Shown: piece after piece, positions 24,961-37,040 of the stretch
How positions within the stretch are numbered: position 1 is the stretch's first letter
How the letters are laid out: each line of letters starts with the position of its first letter
NCBI RefSeq assembly: GCF_030463535.1
Contig: NC_132894.1
Coordinates: forward strand, 29,408,625 to 29,472,624
DNA length: 64,000 nucleotides
Direction: 5' to 3'
Source: Salminus brasiliensis
Lineage: Eukaryota > Chordata > Actinopteri > Characiformes > Bryconidae
Made by a program: the position numbers and the translations under genes
Notes under the pieces: generated by a model
Told to the model about the DNA's origin: nothing
Database searches by the model: none
The model's input: only the letters and a program-made list of their open reading frames with translations

Positions 24961-26356
24961 AAAGGGAGGTACAAACCGCCTAATAACATCCCTGTTTTCA
25001 GAAACATCAGATAAACAGGTGTCTGCATACTTTCGGACAGGTAGTCTGCTTCTTCTCTCCAGATCTGCACATATTCGCCCCCCCTGTGCACCCCTGTGCA
25101 AGTTCATCGTGATAATACCTCCACTCCAACCCCTGGGACTGTCTGTGCGTGCTGTTAAGAGTCGGCCCTGATTAAGCCTCTGATTTGCTTGCATGTTCCC
25201 CACCCTGTGCCTCATCACGACTATGGATGCAGGCCCTCACCATTCACTTTGAAGCTCAGAGCTGTGTTTTGACTATAAGGTCTGTTGTTCCTTGTTGTGC
25301 TGTGATCCACTTTGTTGGTGTTACTTTGATTAAAACCACGTGAAAGCCCCTCGCTCGCTCTTTAAAGGACCTGTACTAATGGCTGTGGGGATTACTGCCA
25401 CGTTCAGGAGGCTTTGTTGCACTTTTATGGTCTTACCCGGACTTGTGCTTTGGCACTTACGTCTTTGAGTTCAAGCTAAACCACCTCTATCTTAAGTTTC
25501 TTTGACAAATGCTGTGGTCTGAGACGGCCATGATGGCTTACTAAATAAATAAAGATGTAACTAGACTTGTTTAATAAGACTTTGCGGGATTAATTGGTTG
25601 ATTATGTTTAATAAAATGGAAGTTTAACAATTCTACACTCAAAGATTTCTGGTTATATAGGTGTCATAATATGTAGTTATGTGATGTATAAATAGTACGT
25701 ATTTGCCTTTGGGTGGGGTGAGAAATGCTCAGATGCTGTTTACCAAGCCTATTTACCACCCTGTTATTTTACCCCAGAATGAATCCTGCTGATTTTCCTT
25801 TGACGGCGGGCTTGTGGAAAAAAAAACGATAAGCTCTATTTTTATTGGATGGTTTACCGCACTGGGGACGCCTCACAAAACCCCATATTATAGCATAGTT
25901 TTAAAACTGTAACAAAAACAATGTAATTATTTCAGAATCTTACTAAATAGTGTTGCTGTCCTCTTGTTTTGTCCTCTCAGACCTTGTAGCTGGTTAGCTT
26001 TTAGCCTCGCTTTCCCAGGTTTTGCTTTCTCGAGCCGGTCCTTTGCTTTCTAAAGTGTTTTTAGCACCAGTTTGATCCAGCTGAAGTAGTCCAGTGGAGC
26101 GGAAAATGGAGAGAAGAGGTGGTGCAAGCTAACTTCAGCTAGCATTAACTTTTAGCCTAGAGAAAATATCAATTTGCTACCCCTAGGTTAAGTTTGAGCG
26201 CCTCTTCTGCAGACTCCGGCTCAGGAAAAGCTGTGGTCATGAGGTCTAGTTCATGTAGCAACCCCTATTCCCATAAATAGCAGAGTGTTGAGGTGAGGAG
26301 CTGCTCTCCAGTATCAGCAACACTGTTTTCTCCTGAAGTCGCCATCTTGTCGAGAG

Positions 26357-26615
26357 CGCCGTGCTATTGATAACAAGGTTGTGGGTTCGATTCCCGGGCT
26401 GGGCAAGCTGCCACTGTTGGGCCCTTGAGCAAGGCCCTTATCCCTCTCTGCTCCCCGGGCGCTGGAGTTGGCTGCCCACTGCTCTGGGTGTGTGTGTACT
26501 CACTGCCCCTAGTTCACTAGTGTGTGTGTGTGTGTTCACTACCACAGATGGGTTAAATGCGGAGGACATATTTTGTTGTACATAGTACAGTGACAAATAC
26601 GTGCACCTTTACCTT
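26357..26615 (+). mobile_element. tRNA-derived SINE
   Basis: Box B-like GTGGGTTCGATTCCCGGGCT is followed by GGCAAGCTGCCACTGTTGGG, GAGCAAGGCCCTTATCCCTC and a GT-rich middle. The 3' part contains GGGTTAAATGCGGAGGACAT and GTACAGTGACAAATACGTGC. The first half of the tRNA-like head is truncated. Confidence 0.7.
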
Positions 26616-27242
26616 TCCCTTTATCTTTAGCTTTGACTAAAGCTTTCTCTTTTATTTTACACCTTTATTTTCAAGAGTGCAGTTTCTAAAGTGCTGAGGC
26701 CCAATGCACGTATCATGCTAAGCAGGGCGCCTCGAAGTTAAGTTCAAGTTCCCAAGGGAAAGCTGAGCCATTTAAAGCATTCAGTGCCTGGAGATGTCAT
26801 ATGAAAAGTGACTGGCAGGCCTCCCCCTCCCCCCAAACCCCTGGCCAGTCAGCATCATGATTACAGGGTAAGGGGTCCGTGTCATTTCCCCTCTGCTAAT
26901 GCACCAGCATACACCTCCAAACATGATGGAGGTGAAGGAGGGGTGGGGGGTGGGGGGTTAGGTTAGGATGTTCACAGCCGTTTGAAGTACCTTGTCTTTA
27001 TGGGCAAACATCTGGAGTATCGCAAACAGACATCTCACAGCTGGCCCTACAAAGGGAGCGCGGGGCACAAGCGCTCTAAATACAGCCCTTGGGCTGTGCC
27101 GCCGGAGGCAGCATCCTCCGTCTACTCTCTGTCCGCAACAACATGCAAAAACACACCTCGCTGTACACGGCAACCAGCACCCAGACCTGCGCAGTGGACG
27201 GCACCCGGGCAGCACCTTGTTACTCTTCTGCATATATGGGCC

Positions 27243-27473
27243 TATACTCTTAAAGATAAAGGTGCTACAAGGGGTTCTTTGAGCAATACCATAGAAGAAC
27301 CATTTTTGGCTCCATAAAGAATCATTTTTGTAAAAAACAAATGTTTACAGAACCTTTACATACACTTTTTGGTTCTACTTCATGCATCTGTAAGGAACCA
27401 AAAGTGTTTCTTCTATGGAATCACTCAAAGAAGCCTCTGGAGCACCTTTATTTACAAGAATATGCTCACCACA
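27243..27473. mobile_element. Palindromic MITE, family C
   Basis: Starts TATACTCTTAAAGATAAAGG and ends AGCACCTTTATTTACAAGAA, roughly inverted. The two arms carry CCATAGAAGAACCATTTTTG and its complement-like CAAAAGTGTTTCTTCTATGG, so the element can fold back on itself. There are more than ten copies in this window. Confidence 0.7.
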
Positions 27474-30067
27474 TTGGCATATTATGCATTGTAGTTGACT
27501 GTAACTGCGTCTGGCAGTTTATGTAGAGGTGTATTAAGGAGTCTGTTGAGGAACGTGATTCAGCCTTGCTTAGATCATGCAGTTCATAGGTGGAGCAGGT
27601 GTTCAGTGGTGGTTGCTTGTGGCCCAGGCCAGGTGTGGCAATTTGAATTCAAGTACGAAGCTGATTTGCTTCATCTGAGCTCAGCCCATCCCCCAGTTAA
27701 CTGCTAATCATCATAGTTGTCCTTCACTGTAAAGCTTTTTGTTGTTTATGCATCCAAAAATGTTCTAATAATTATTATATGTTTGTTTTCATTCAAATAT
27801 TTACTGCTTGTCTTACTCTTCAAGCCTACAAAAGCAAATCCACAGCTCTTCAGTTCAGACTAATCTGGGATTATCTCACTGACAGTTACAAATAGTGCCT
27901 CTCAATGTACCCAATAACTCTGTACCCATCCCTTTCCTAATTTAGCTAATGGATTGTGCACCAACCGTATTAAGGAAAAGGTCCCAAGTGTCAGAAATCT
28001 TTCCTCCACCACCCAAAACTCCACCTTGCTAACATGCATTCATATATTGCTGTTTCAGTCATTAATGTCATTCAGTCTTTTGACATATAGGCACATTTAT
28101 ACTCTTCCAATGCCATTATTCTAGCAGCTGGGGTGATGCATACGATGATAAGAGCAATGATAAAAGAGAATTTGTTACATGAGACATTTGCTAGTTCAGT
28201 CCCCCAGCAAACAAAATCTAAGCGTTAGTGGGGTAATACAGCCAGCCCATGGAAGTGCATGTTCATGTGTGCAGCCTTCCTAGCATTGATCAGTCTTACT
28301 TAAACCCATTCTACATAGCTTTAGGGGGTAGGGTTATTATTATTATTATTATTATTATTGTTATTGTAATGTAAGTTAATGAAATTTACTCAGACACAGC
28401 TTTGCATTTGTATTAATCAACTAATATTAATAATCATTAAATATGTTAATCTGCAAAGTAACTTGACAAGTCACATGATTAGTTTAGAATGATACCCTGA
28501 CAAATTTTGCTAATTTGCTAATGCGGCCAAAACCCTGAAATGGGAGGGTGGACTCAAAAGTGTTCTCACCCAGGAGTCCGGGTCGGCTTTCTGTGGTCTG
28601 CGTGTGAAGCCTGTATGCACATAAAGGGGATAAAGACCTACAGAAGGAGGGGTTAAGGGTTACAATTAAGTTAAATGCTTAACTTCCACTTTTGGATTTA
28701 AGCATTTAATGTCTTTTCAAAAACGTCTTTTGATGGATTAAGGAAACCCCACCTGAAACTTCCTCCTGATTCCCTACATAAATAACAACGTTGTCAGGAA
28801 TGTGCATTACTTTAAACTGATCTGAAGTTCTGGCCTTGCAGTTTTAATTGGCATCTTATGGACTTTAAAACGGCATCTTATGGAGTTTAATTGCTGTCCA
28901 AATGAACAGACAGGCCAGCAGCTTCAGGGAATATTCAAATCAAGTATGACATGATTGTTGATGGCAGATGAGGTGTTTTGAGTAGTTTCAGAACTGTGGA
29001 TCTTCTGAGATTTTCGGCACAACAGTCTCTAGAGTTCACTCAGAATGATTCAATAAAAAAAAAAAACACTGCCAGACGGAAAGGACAGCCTGCAGACGAA
29101 AAGGCCAGTCGGAAAGGCCAGGCTTGTTTGAGCTGACAGAAAGGCAACAGTAGCACAGACAACCAGCATCTTATTTATTTATTTATTAATTTATAACAGG
29201 GTTTAATACACAAATAATAAAGACATGATTTAACATACAGGGAATTAAGATTGTTGACAGACTAGATTCAATACAGGGTTACAGTGTACATATGTTGAGA
29301 ATATAATAACAATATATAGTATTTAATTTATTAATGTAAATGAGGTTGGCCGATTGCAGGTTGCACCAATATCTTGTTTTGTTTATTTATATAAATCATA
29401 TATAAAATATTTTTGATTGTGTTTTTTATCATTAAGATGAGTCAAAAAGGGGGACAGAGTGTCCCAATATGATGTAGTCTTATTCCTAATTCTTGCAGTA
29501 TGATTTTCTAAGGATGCATGTTCTGTTAAGAGGTTTGACCATTTGATTTTTGATGAAGATAATTTGGTTCTATCTTTCGAATTTAAAATTATATTTTTTA
29601 GCAATTGTTAGCGATACTAGTTCAAATGCCAGGATAAAAAGCATCTCACAATCTCTGATTCTCAGCATTTCTTTTAACCTTGAGGAAGATGGGCTTCAAC
29701 AGCCAAGAACAGAAAGCTGAGGCTGCAATGCTGAGGCGCTGGCTCTCCAAAACTGGACAGTTGAAGACTGGAGAAATGTAGCCTGACCTGATAAATCTGG
29801 ACATGACAAACTGCCGAGGCACACAGATTGTGGGGTCAGAATTAGACACAAACTGCATGAATACATGAGACCCAACCTGCCTTGTGTGCACAGTCCAGGC
29901 TAGTATAGGTGGTGTTTTGGTGTGGGGCAGGTTGTCCTGGCACATTTGGGCCAAGAAATTAATATTACTCAATCATCACTTAAATGTAATATAAACTGAA
30001 CTATAAATATGGAAGCATCGTTTTGCAATAGATTGACAGACATATTGAGAGAAAGACAGACAGACAG

Positions 30068-30068
30068 G

Positions 30069-30100
<32 letters not shown>

Positions 30101-30101
30101 C
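30068..30101. repeat. (ATAG)n microsatellite
   Basis: About eight ATAG units, the complement of the TCTA repeats elsewhere. Confidence 0.9.
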
Positions 30102-31659
30102 ATACTGAATATCACAGACGCATCACTATTTAAATGCAAATCCTTTATTTTAAGTATCAGTGTGATGCCACTTATCTTTGTGTGATGCCACTTATCTTTG
30201 TTATTTTTATCCAGGGATCGGAAATGATCCAGAATCGGAACACTAGTCCAGTAATTGAGTCCACCCACTGGTGGAGACAGGAGCCTACATGAACAGCCTC
30301 CATCATTATGCTCTGCACTTTTAAGCATTTACTAGCTAAAATGAATTGAGGAAGGAGCCGGAATGATCCATAGACATGATATATTTACTGCAGAGCACAT
30401 CAATTACATCAGCTTCTGCAGCAGTGACCTGAATGATAACACATTAATTAACACAAAAACCTGCAACGGAGGTGTCAGTGGTAGGACGTACATAGAATTA
30501 AATGGAGACAAGGAAACAATGAGTCACTCCAGAGAAAGTCACCTTTTGCTGAGTTAGGGTTTCACCTGAATTCTAAAGTTTATGTCCAGGTTTTATGATT
30601 CAGTTGGGTGCATTGATTTTACAACTGCGGGAAAAGCAAAAGCACTCATTTCTTCTACTGCTACGCAATGAGGACGACGAGAGTGAATGTCGTTATTTAG
30701 CTTTTTTGTAAGGTCTGTTCGTTTTGGTGGTTTCAGTGTGGTGCTGCTATTTGTGAAGCTGTTAAAGGAAAGGAAATTATCATACTTTTTTTTTACTTTC
30801 AGAATAATTACACAGTTAAGATGTGAATTTGTCAATCTGAGAGATTTGATGTGAAATGTTCCATTGTGGAGAAACTCAAAATAGTCAAAATAGCCAAAAT
30901 AGTTTACAGTGGTGTTTAAAGGAACCAGATGTCCTATTATTTATTAATGAATCAAAATAAATAAAATTTCCATGGTTAACAGAGCGAAAGAAATGCTTGA
31001 AATGACTTGGAATAAAATATTATCCCATTGGCATCCATAGAAAGATGGGAAGGTATTTTCCTTCTCCTGTAAAGTTGCTGTTTTTTTTTGTTTTGTCTGA
31101 CAGCAAAAATATATTATTCATTTATTGGTTATCTTATTGTTTTACCTCACCGAAAGGAAGGTTTTGGCCAAACTTTCACTGGTGTTTAAAAGGCAAAATA
31201 GCACCTAAGAAAACATTACCAGTACTATTATATATTATATTATTAACGTTATAAATATTTAGACTCTGTAGGTTCACTTGTAATGTTAAACTGTAAATAA
31301 AATGGCTATATTTATGTATTATATCACAACTCCTGGTTCCTATCACCACCACTGTAAAGAAATGAGAATTTCACAGTGAACCATTTAACACCAGAGCATG
31401 CTGAATGGCTTTGTTTGAGAAATCTGAAATCTGGAAATATCAGTGGAATTCCCCTTTGATATACTTTAACAGTGCAAGGAATCACATTGATCAAAGGTCC
31501 AAGACTGTATTCATGACTTACTTCCTCTATATCTGTCTGGCCCTGGGCTTTACTCCATTCTCAGTAGAGAATACCAAGGTGTGGAAAACACATACAAAGC
31601 ATTGTAGCTGAGTTTCATTTCACAGTTCCTCCTCCTCCTCCTCCTCCTTCTTCTCCTCC

Positions 31660-33560
31660 TTCTCCACGTACCCCCATACCTCACATCTGCCTGGGCTGTT
31701 TGCCCACAGCACCAATCACCGGCCAGTCAATTACCAGCCAATCTGCTTCCTGTTAGCGAACGCATCGTTGTGAGCTGTTAGGCCGTCGGCCTGCCCTGTG
31801 AAGTCTTTGTGCCGGGGGAACTTGAAAGGCCTGTTATGAAATAAAGATAGTTTTGGGGCCAAACTGTTTAATGGAGAAGAGGCACTTGAGAGGCGGATGG
31901 ATGTTTATTTGGCCGACAGACAATGAGGCTGACGCAGGTAGGTGGAGCGGGGCAGCTATTTTAAGGGGGGCCTTTACAACCCTCATACATTCCGTTTATT
32001 GGAGCAGAAAGCTGTCATTCTTTAGGGCAATGACAGAGCTCCATTTAGCTTCAGCTCGTGGCCAGGAATACTTGTGTATTAAGTGACCACACCTGTCTCA
32101 CTCCGCCTGCCCTCTTTGTTGTGATGAGATGTTTATTTGAATGGAAGTCGTGTGCACCATGTATCGCTGTTGTTACTCAAAGGAAGGTCCTTCGGAATCC
32201 ATCTACATTACGAGACCAACGTGTACCAAAGGAATGTGAACTAGTTTGTAAAAAGAAAAAAAAAAAAACAACAACAAAACTGGCTGGCATCTTCTTTATA
32301 AGGGTGTTTTTTTCTCTCTCGTTTTTCTTTCAAAAACAACAGCAAGGTCATGGTCTGTGTCCGTCTTGTCTGATGGTTAAATACGGCCCGGCATCTGTAG
32401 TTCCGTTTTCGGCGTGAACTGAATGTTTTATGCCTCTCAAGTCACCCAGTGTCCCAAGTCCACTGTCAGAGAGCTGTTGACCCTAGATCTATTTCTGTGG
32501 CCCATTTGGTGGCCAGCTCTGACATTAACATGACGGAGAGACTTCGGAGCTTTGCAGGGATTTCTACACGCTGATCTTCATAAACAGAGACAAGCCGGGC
32601 AGCTTATGGCGGCCAGCTCTGAAATTCCTCCGATCAGAGGGACAATTGAGTCGTAAATGTCATGGCAGACGTGACATCTCCCTCGCTGTCTGTTGTCTTA
32701 GCGAATGCTTTCGGAGTTAGCTGGGGAAATATGTGTATAAGTAGTTCTGGTGTCTGGTGTTCCGCTTTCTATTGGTCCATTCGCCGTTAAATGGCCATAG
32801 ACTGTAAAGGGCAGCTGGGATTTTCAAACCAGGGGGGGAAGCCCCTAATAAACAAATGGACTTATGAGGTTTTCTGACATGGCAGCAATGAAATATTTTG
32901 CGAAACGACATTAACAGGAGCCTCCCTGACCGCTTCTTGGAGTGTCACTTGAACCGGTGGGCAATATCCCCTCATTAGTCAACCCTCAGAAAAAAAGGAA
33001 GGGCCCTCTCTGCTTTAAACAGGCTCAACTTTCAGGGAAGCGAATGGCATGCCTGGAAGGGCAGCGACTCTTCCCCTCCTGCACCCTCCCAGGCGGGCCG
33101 CGTGAAGCTCGCCGGCCCGAAAGGGTGGGGAGGGGGGTGGAGGATTCCACTCCCAGGAGTGACCGCCTGGCCTCGCAAATGCTGCTAAAACGCCCAATCT
33201 GCGAACCAGGCCCAGGCCGAAGTAAACACAAAGGCAGGACAGTGACTTGGCAGCACTTTCTATGCAGAAATGTCAGCCGCAAGAGCTCCCACGCATAGTC
33301 TAGCTGCACAAGTCACCGTGTCTGCCGGCGTATTTTTAGGCTTGCCAACAGAAGGCGAGCCCTTTTTTGTTTTTCTATAGTTACACTCTGAGGTATTCTT
33401 GCAAGTGTTTTATGCGGCCGAGGACTATTGATGACTGCCTGGGATGTAGGCCACGGCGTGCCGGTTGTGGATGTGGTTTGTGGGAAAAACAAGCAAGCTG
33501 AGCCCTGCTGCTCTCCTCGGCCTTGCAGCTAAAGTGAGGCATGAAAAAGCACACGGCTCA
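31660..33560. other. Unique-looking, balanced-composition block; candidate regulatory DNA
   Basis: No microsatellite, MITE or family A/B words were seen. Base composition is balanced and several homeobox- and GATA-like words occur. The open frames here (for example 32942-33298) show no protein resemblance. In a spacer between developmental FGF genes this is a reasonable place for conserved non-coding enhancers. This is inference only. Confidence 0.3.
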
Positions 33561-34220
33561 CGCTGTTTTTTGTTTGGTTGTTTTTTTTTCTTCTTTTTTT
33601 TCATCTTAGCTTTTATTAACTTCCACTTAAGTTAGGGTAATCGTCATGTGCACAGCACATACATCACAATGTATCACAGGACCTGTATAAAACTACAGAC
33701 AATATTTGGTAAATGTCAACAAGATTCAGAGCGCACCACCACAGGACTCCGGACGGCAGGTCTTGACAGAGCTGCTGAGACAACCGGCGGGGGGGTAGAT
33801 GGGAGCAATAAACATGAAGGAATTGACAGAAAGGCCATGGACAGTTTATTTCCAGACTCTTCATGGTTTGAAGTACAACTCCTAAAATGCACAGAGACTC
33901 TTTAGCTACTGTAGAGCGGTGTTGGGTACAAGTGGCAGATTGGATAGCGATGACGGATTGTGTGTTTTCTTTAATCTCTCTACCGTCAGACCACAAGGTC
34001 ACGCTTGTTGATACTGCAGGTTTTGGTTAAGCAAATCCAGTCCAGTGATCCTTGTCAGTTCCACGTTGTGATGAGGGTCAGAGGAGCCATTTGCCTTCAG
34101 TGACCATCCAGCCAATTGTAAACAATATCCAATGCGGATGCAAAACAGCACCACGGGGAAAGAGTTTTGGCACAGCAAAGGGAGGAAGGAGCAGTGAGAT
34201 CAGCTCAGGTGAATCCAACT

Positions 34221-34414
34221 ACACTGTTAAGAATAAAGGTGCTGGTTCTTCAAGCACTAACCACGCTTGGTTCCATCCTTTTGAAGGTCTAAAGACCATT
34301 TACCTCATGTTTAAGTTATTTAGCTTCTTTATGGATCTTAATTGAATCAAATGTGTTCTTCTTCTATGGTATAGCTCAAAGAACCATTTGAAGAACCTCT
34401 GTTTTTAAGCATGT
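34221..34414. mobile_element. Palindromic MITE, family C
   Basis: Begins ACACTGTTAAGAATAAAGGT and ends AACCTCTGTTTTTAAGCATGT. The arms carry TTCTTCTATGGTATAGCTCA-type words. Confidence 0.6.
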
Positions 34415-35295
34415 AGTTGGAACTAGATATTGCTACATACCCAGATAGATTACATGAATGAGCATTGGCAGTAACAATGAACAGTGGCTTATTCGAGTAA
34501 ATACTGTACAATACTGTACACCACCCTATTCCCAAGATATGGCTTTTGATGCACTGATTTCTGATAAGACCTTTGGTCTTGGGTGTGTCTAGCAGAATTA
34601 CTTGGTTTGCTCTTCTCATCCTTCCACAGAAACATGAACCCAATTATCATTCGCAATCCCTCCCTCCATCCGTCCATCCACCTTCACCTGCGTATCATAT
34701 GGCTTGACCAAATAAAAGGACATTTCTCAAACAATTTCAGTGTTCAATTCTAAATCTGTACCTGTAACAAACAATAACAACAAGGAATGCTTCGTTTGAG
34801 ATCATATCTCTCAGCCCAACCTTTGGCCTCCCCTTTACCGACCTGAAACCCAGAGGCTTAAAAGCTGCTTCTCTGCATTTCACTAATCACACTGTTATAT
34901 TATATTTACAAAATATATCAAGGAAAAAATATAGGGTTACTGGTTGAGCGTATAGTGCAGTCTAACAGCTGTCTTCAAATATTTCCACCATGATTATCCT
35001 TTCTAAAAGTAAATCACAGGGTAAAGATAGCTCAAACGTGACAAGGCGCAACTAGGGCGCGCAGCAAGCCTGCTGCATGAGGGCAAGCAACGGAAAGACA
35101 TTCGCCGTCAGCAAGACTGAGAATAGGAGACTGTCGGTCGACAACGCCATGAGGTAGAGAACGACTAGAAGGGAGATATGGTACTGGGAAAAAGTCTTGG
35201 GCCAGCCAAGAAAATTGCCAAAACAGTGGCAAGAAAAAAAGTTTTTTATAAGGTTTTGGTGGGTTGTGAGCTGGTACCTCTATGCCAGTGCTCAT

Positions 35296-35510
35296 GAAAA
35301 ATAAAGGTGCTTTAAATTAATTCAAATTGTTCTTTCAGCAATGCCATAGAAGAACCACTTTTGATTCCATAAAGATGTTTTTAAAGATTTTGTTAAAACT
35401 GTTTACATTGTGAAGGTTCTTTACCAATCTACAGGTACAAATCTTTACGGAAGCAAACGTGCTACTTCTTAAAAAGAACCATTTGAAGCACTTTTGTTTT
35501 TAAGAGTATA
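35296..35510. mobile_element. Palindromic MITE, family C
   Basis: Begins GAAAAATAAAGGTGC, contains GCCATAGAAGAACCACTTTT, and ends AAGCACTTTTGTTTTTAAG then AGTATA. Confidence 0.65.
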
Positions 35511-36863
35511 GATGGTCCAGATTTTTGTTGTAATGCTCTATGCAACTCAATACAATGCCTGGATTTGTTGAATCTACCACCAGGACACCTAACTGATCTT
35601 AATGAAGTTTGGTATTGGTATACTGGGTAAACTAAATGAGGTACTGGAGTCTTACACCAAATTTTAGGCTTTGGAAACAGTTGAGCTAAGACACTACCAA
35701 AACATTCCACCCTATAGTATTTGTATTTCTTCTAATGTTAAGAAGTCTAACAGTCTTACATATCAGTTTCTTCGTTGGCCTAAGACTTTCCCGAGCACTG
35801 CATATCTCCTTTGAACGTGAACAGAAATTAGTTACAAAAAAAAAGTGGCAATAGTCTAAAGTAAATTCCATACTTTTCTTATACTTGACTGGCCCGTTCT
35901 TCCCTTAGCTCCACACACAAATACTGATGTTTTACATGCAAGGTTTTCCCCAAAACACGTAGAGGGGCCCATGTACCAAAAGAGAAGATCTCGAACTCTG
36001 TCGCTTTGTAGAACACATCATCATTAAGAGGCTCAGATGAATCTGCTGAGATATCCAGCAAAGGTGCCCAGCTTTGAATATGCTCCTACAGTCTTCATAT
36101 GTGTCCTTCTTGACATCAGTGAACACTGTAGCTTCTAATTCAGCACTGGGCCTTTTGCTGTAAATCTGCATTTAAGGTCAGCATGTTTTCACGCCTTTAC
36201 GTTTCCCCACTCTACGCTCCAACAATGCCAAAAGGATGCCCTTCCTCTATGCGGAGCTTTACAGACCTGACAAAGATCGACTACAGATAAGTTCAGAGTT
36301 CAACTCACCCCCCCTGCCAACTGTCCCCTCCCCCCCACCCATCCACCCAGCAGAGCTAAAAACAGATTCGAAGGGGTAGGACTTCATGGAGAGTAAAGCG
36401 ATACTGCTTCAGTCGGAGCCCAGCGGCGCACAAAGGCGGAGGCCCCGCGCTACACAATCGCTCCAGTGCGCAACACCATTGGGGTCGGTACAGTTTCACG
36501 AGATACAGACTTCAACTAAGACTTACAATTTCATTTCCCAGGAATGGAGGGAAATTTCAGAACGACAGAAACAGTGCAAAAACAAACAAACAAACAAAAA
36601 AAAACCCATCTTGTACATTGTAGGAATTTCACGTATGAAACACTTGGTAGCAGCAGGAAGGATAAATAAACAAAATGACAAAATAAATTAAAGGTGTTCT
36701 TCACACTTAGAAAGAGGCAGTTTTTTTTACAGGAAATACAAAAATGAACAATTATAAATAGTCTGATATACACATACGAGAATACGACACACTTAACCTC
36801 ATGTGTAAGCTCTGTAGAAAGTGCATCGTCCTGGGCTTTGCTGCTAGGCCTGTCCGTGCTCCT

Positions 36864-37040
36864 TCAGATTCTCGGCAAGAAATGTGTCACCGTCATAGCC
36901 GTAGTCACTCGGTTTCCTTTTTTCGTGCGCCCAGTCTTGCTTAGTCCAATGTACATGCCCGGGTAGGCCACGGATTCATAGGCATTGTAGTTGTTGGCCA
37001 GAAGCTTTTCTCTGAACTTGCATTCATTGGTAAACTGCAC
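36864..37040 (-). CDS. fgf4: fgf4 exon 3
   Basis: Codes [20 protein letters not shown] to THFLPRI with TGA at 36864-36866. The acceptor is TCTCAG. Confidence 0.95.
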   Translation of the reverse strand: MQFTNECKFREKLLANNYNAYESVAYPGMYIGLSKTGRTKKGNRVTTAMTVTHFLPRI

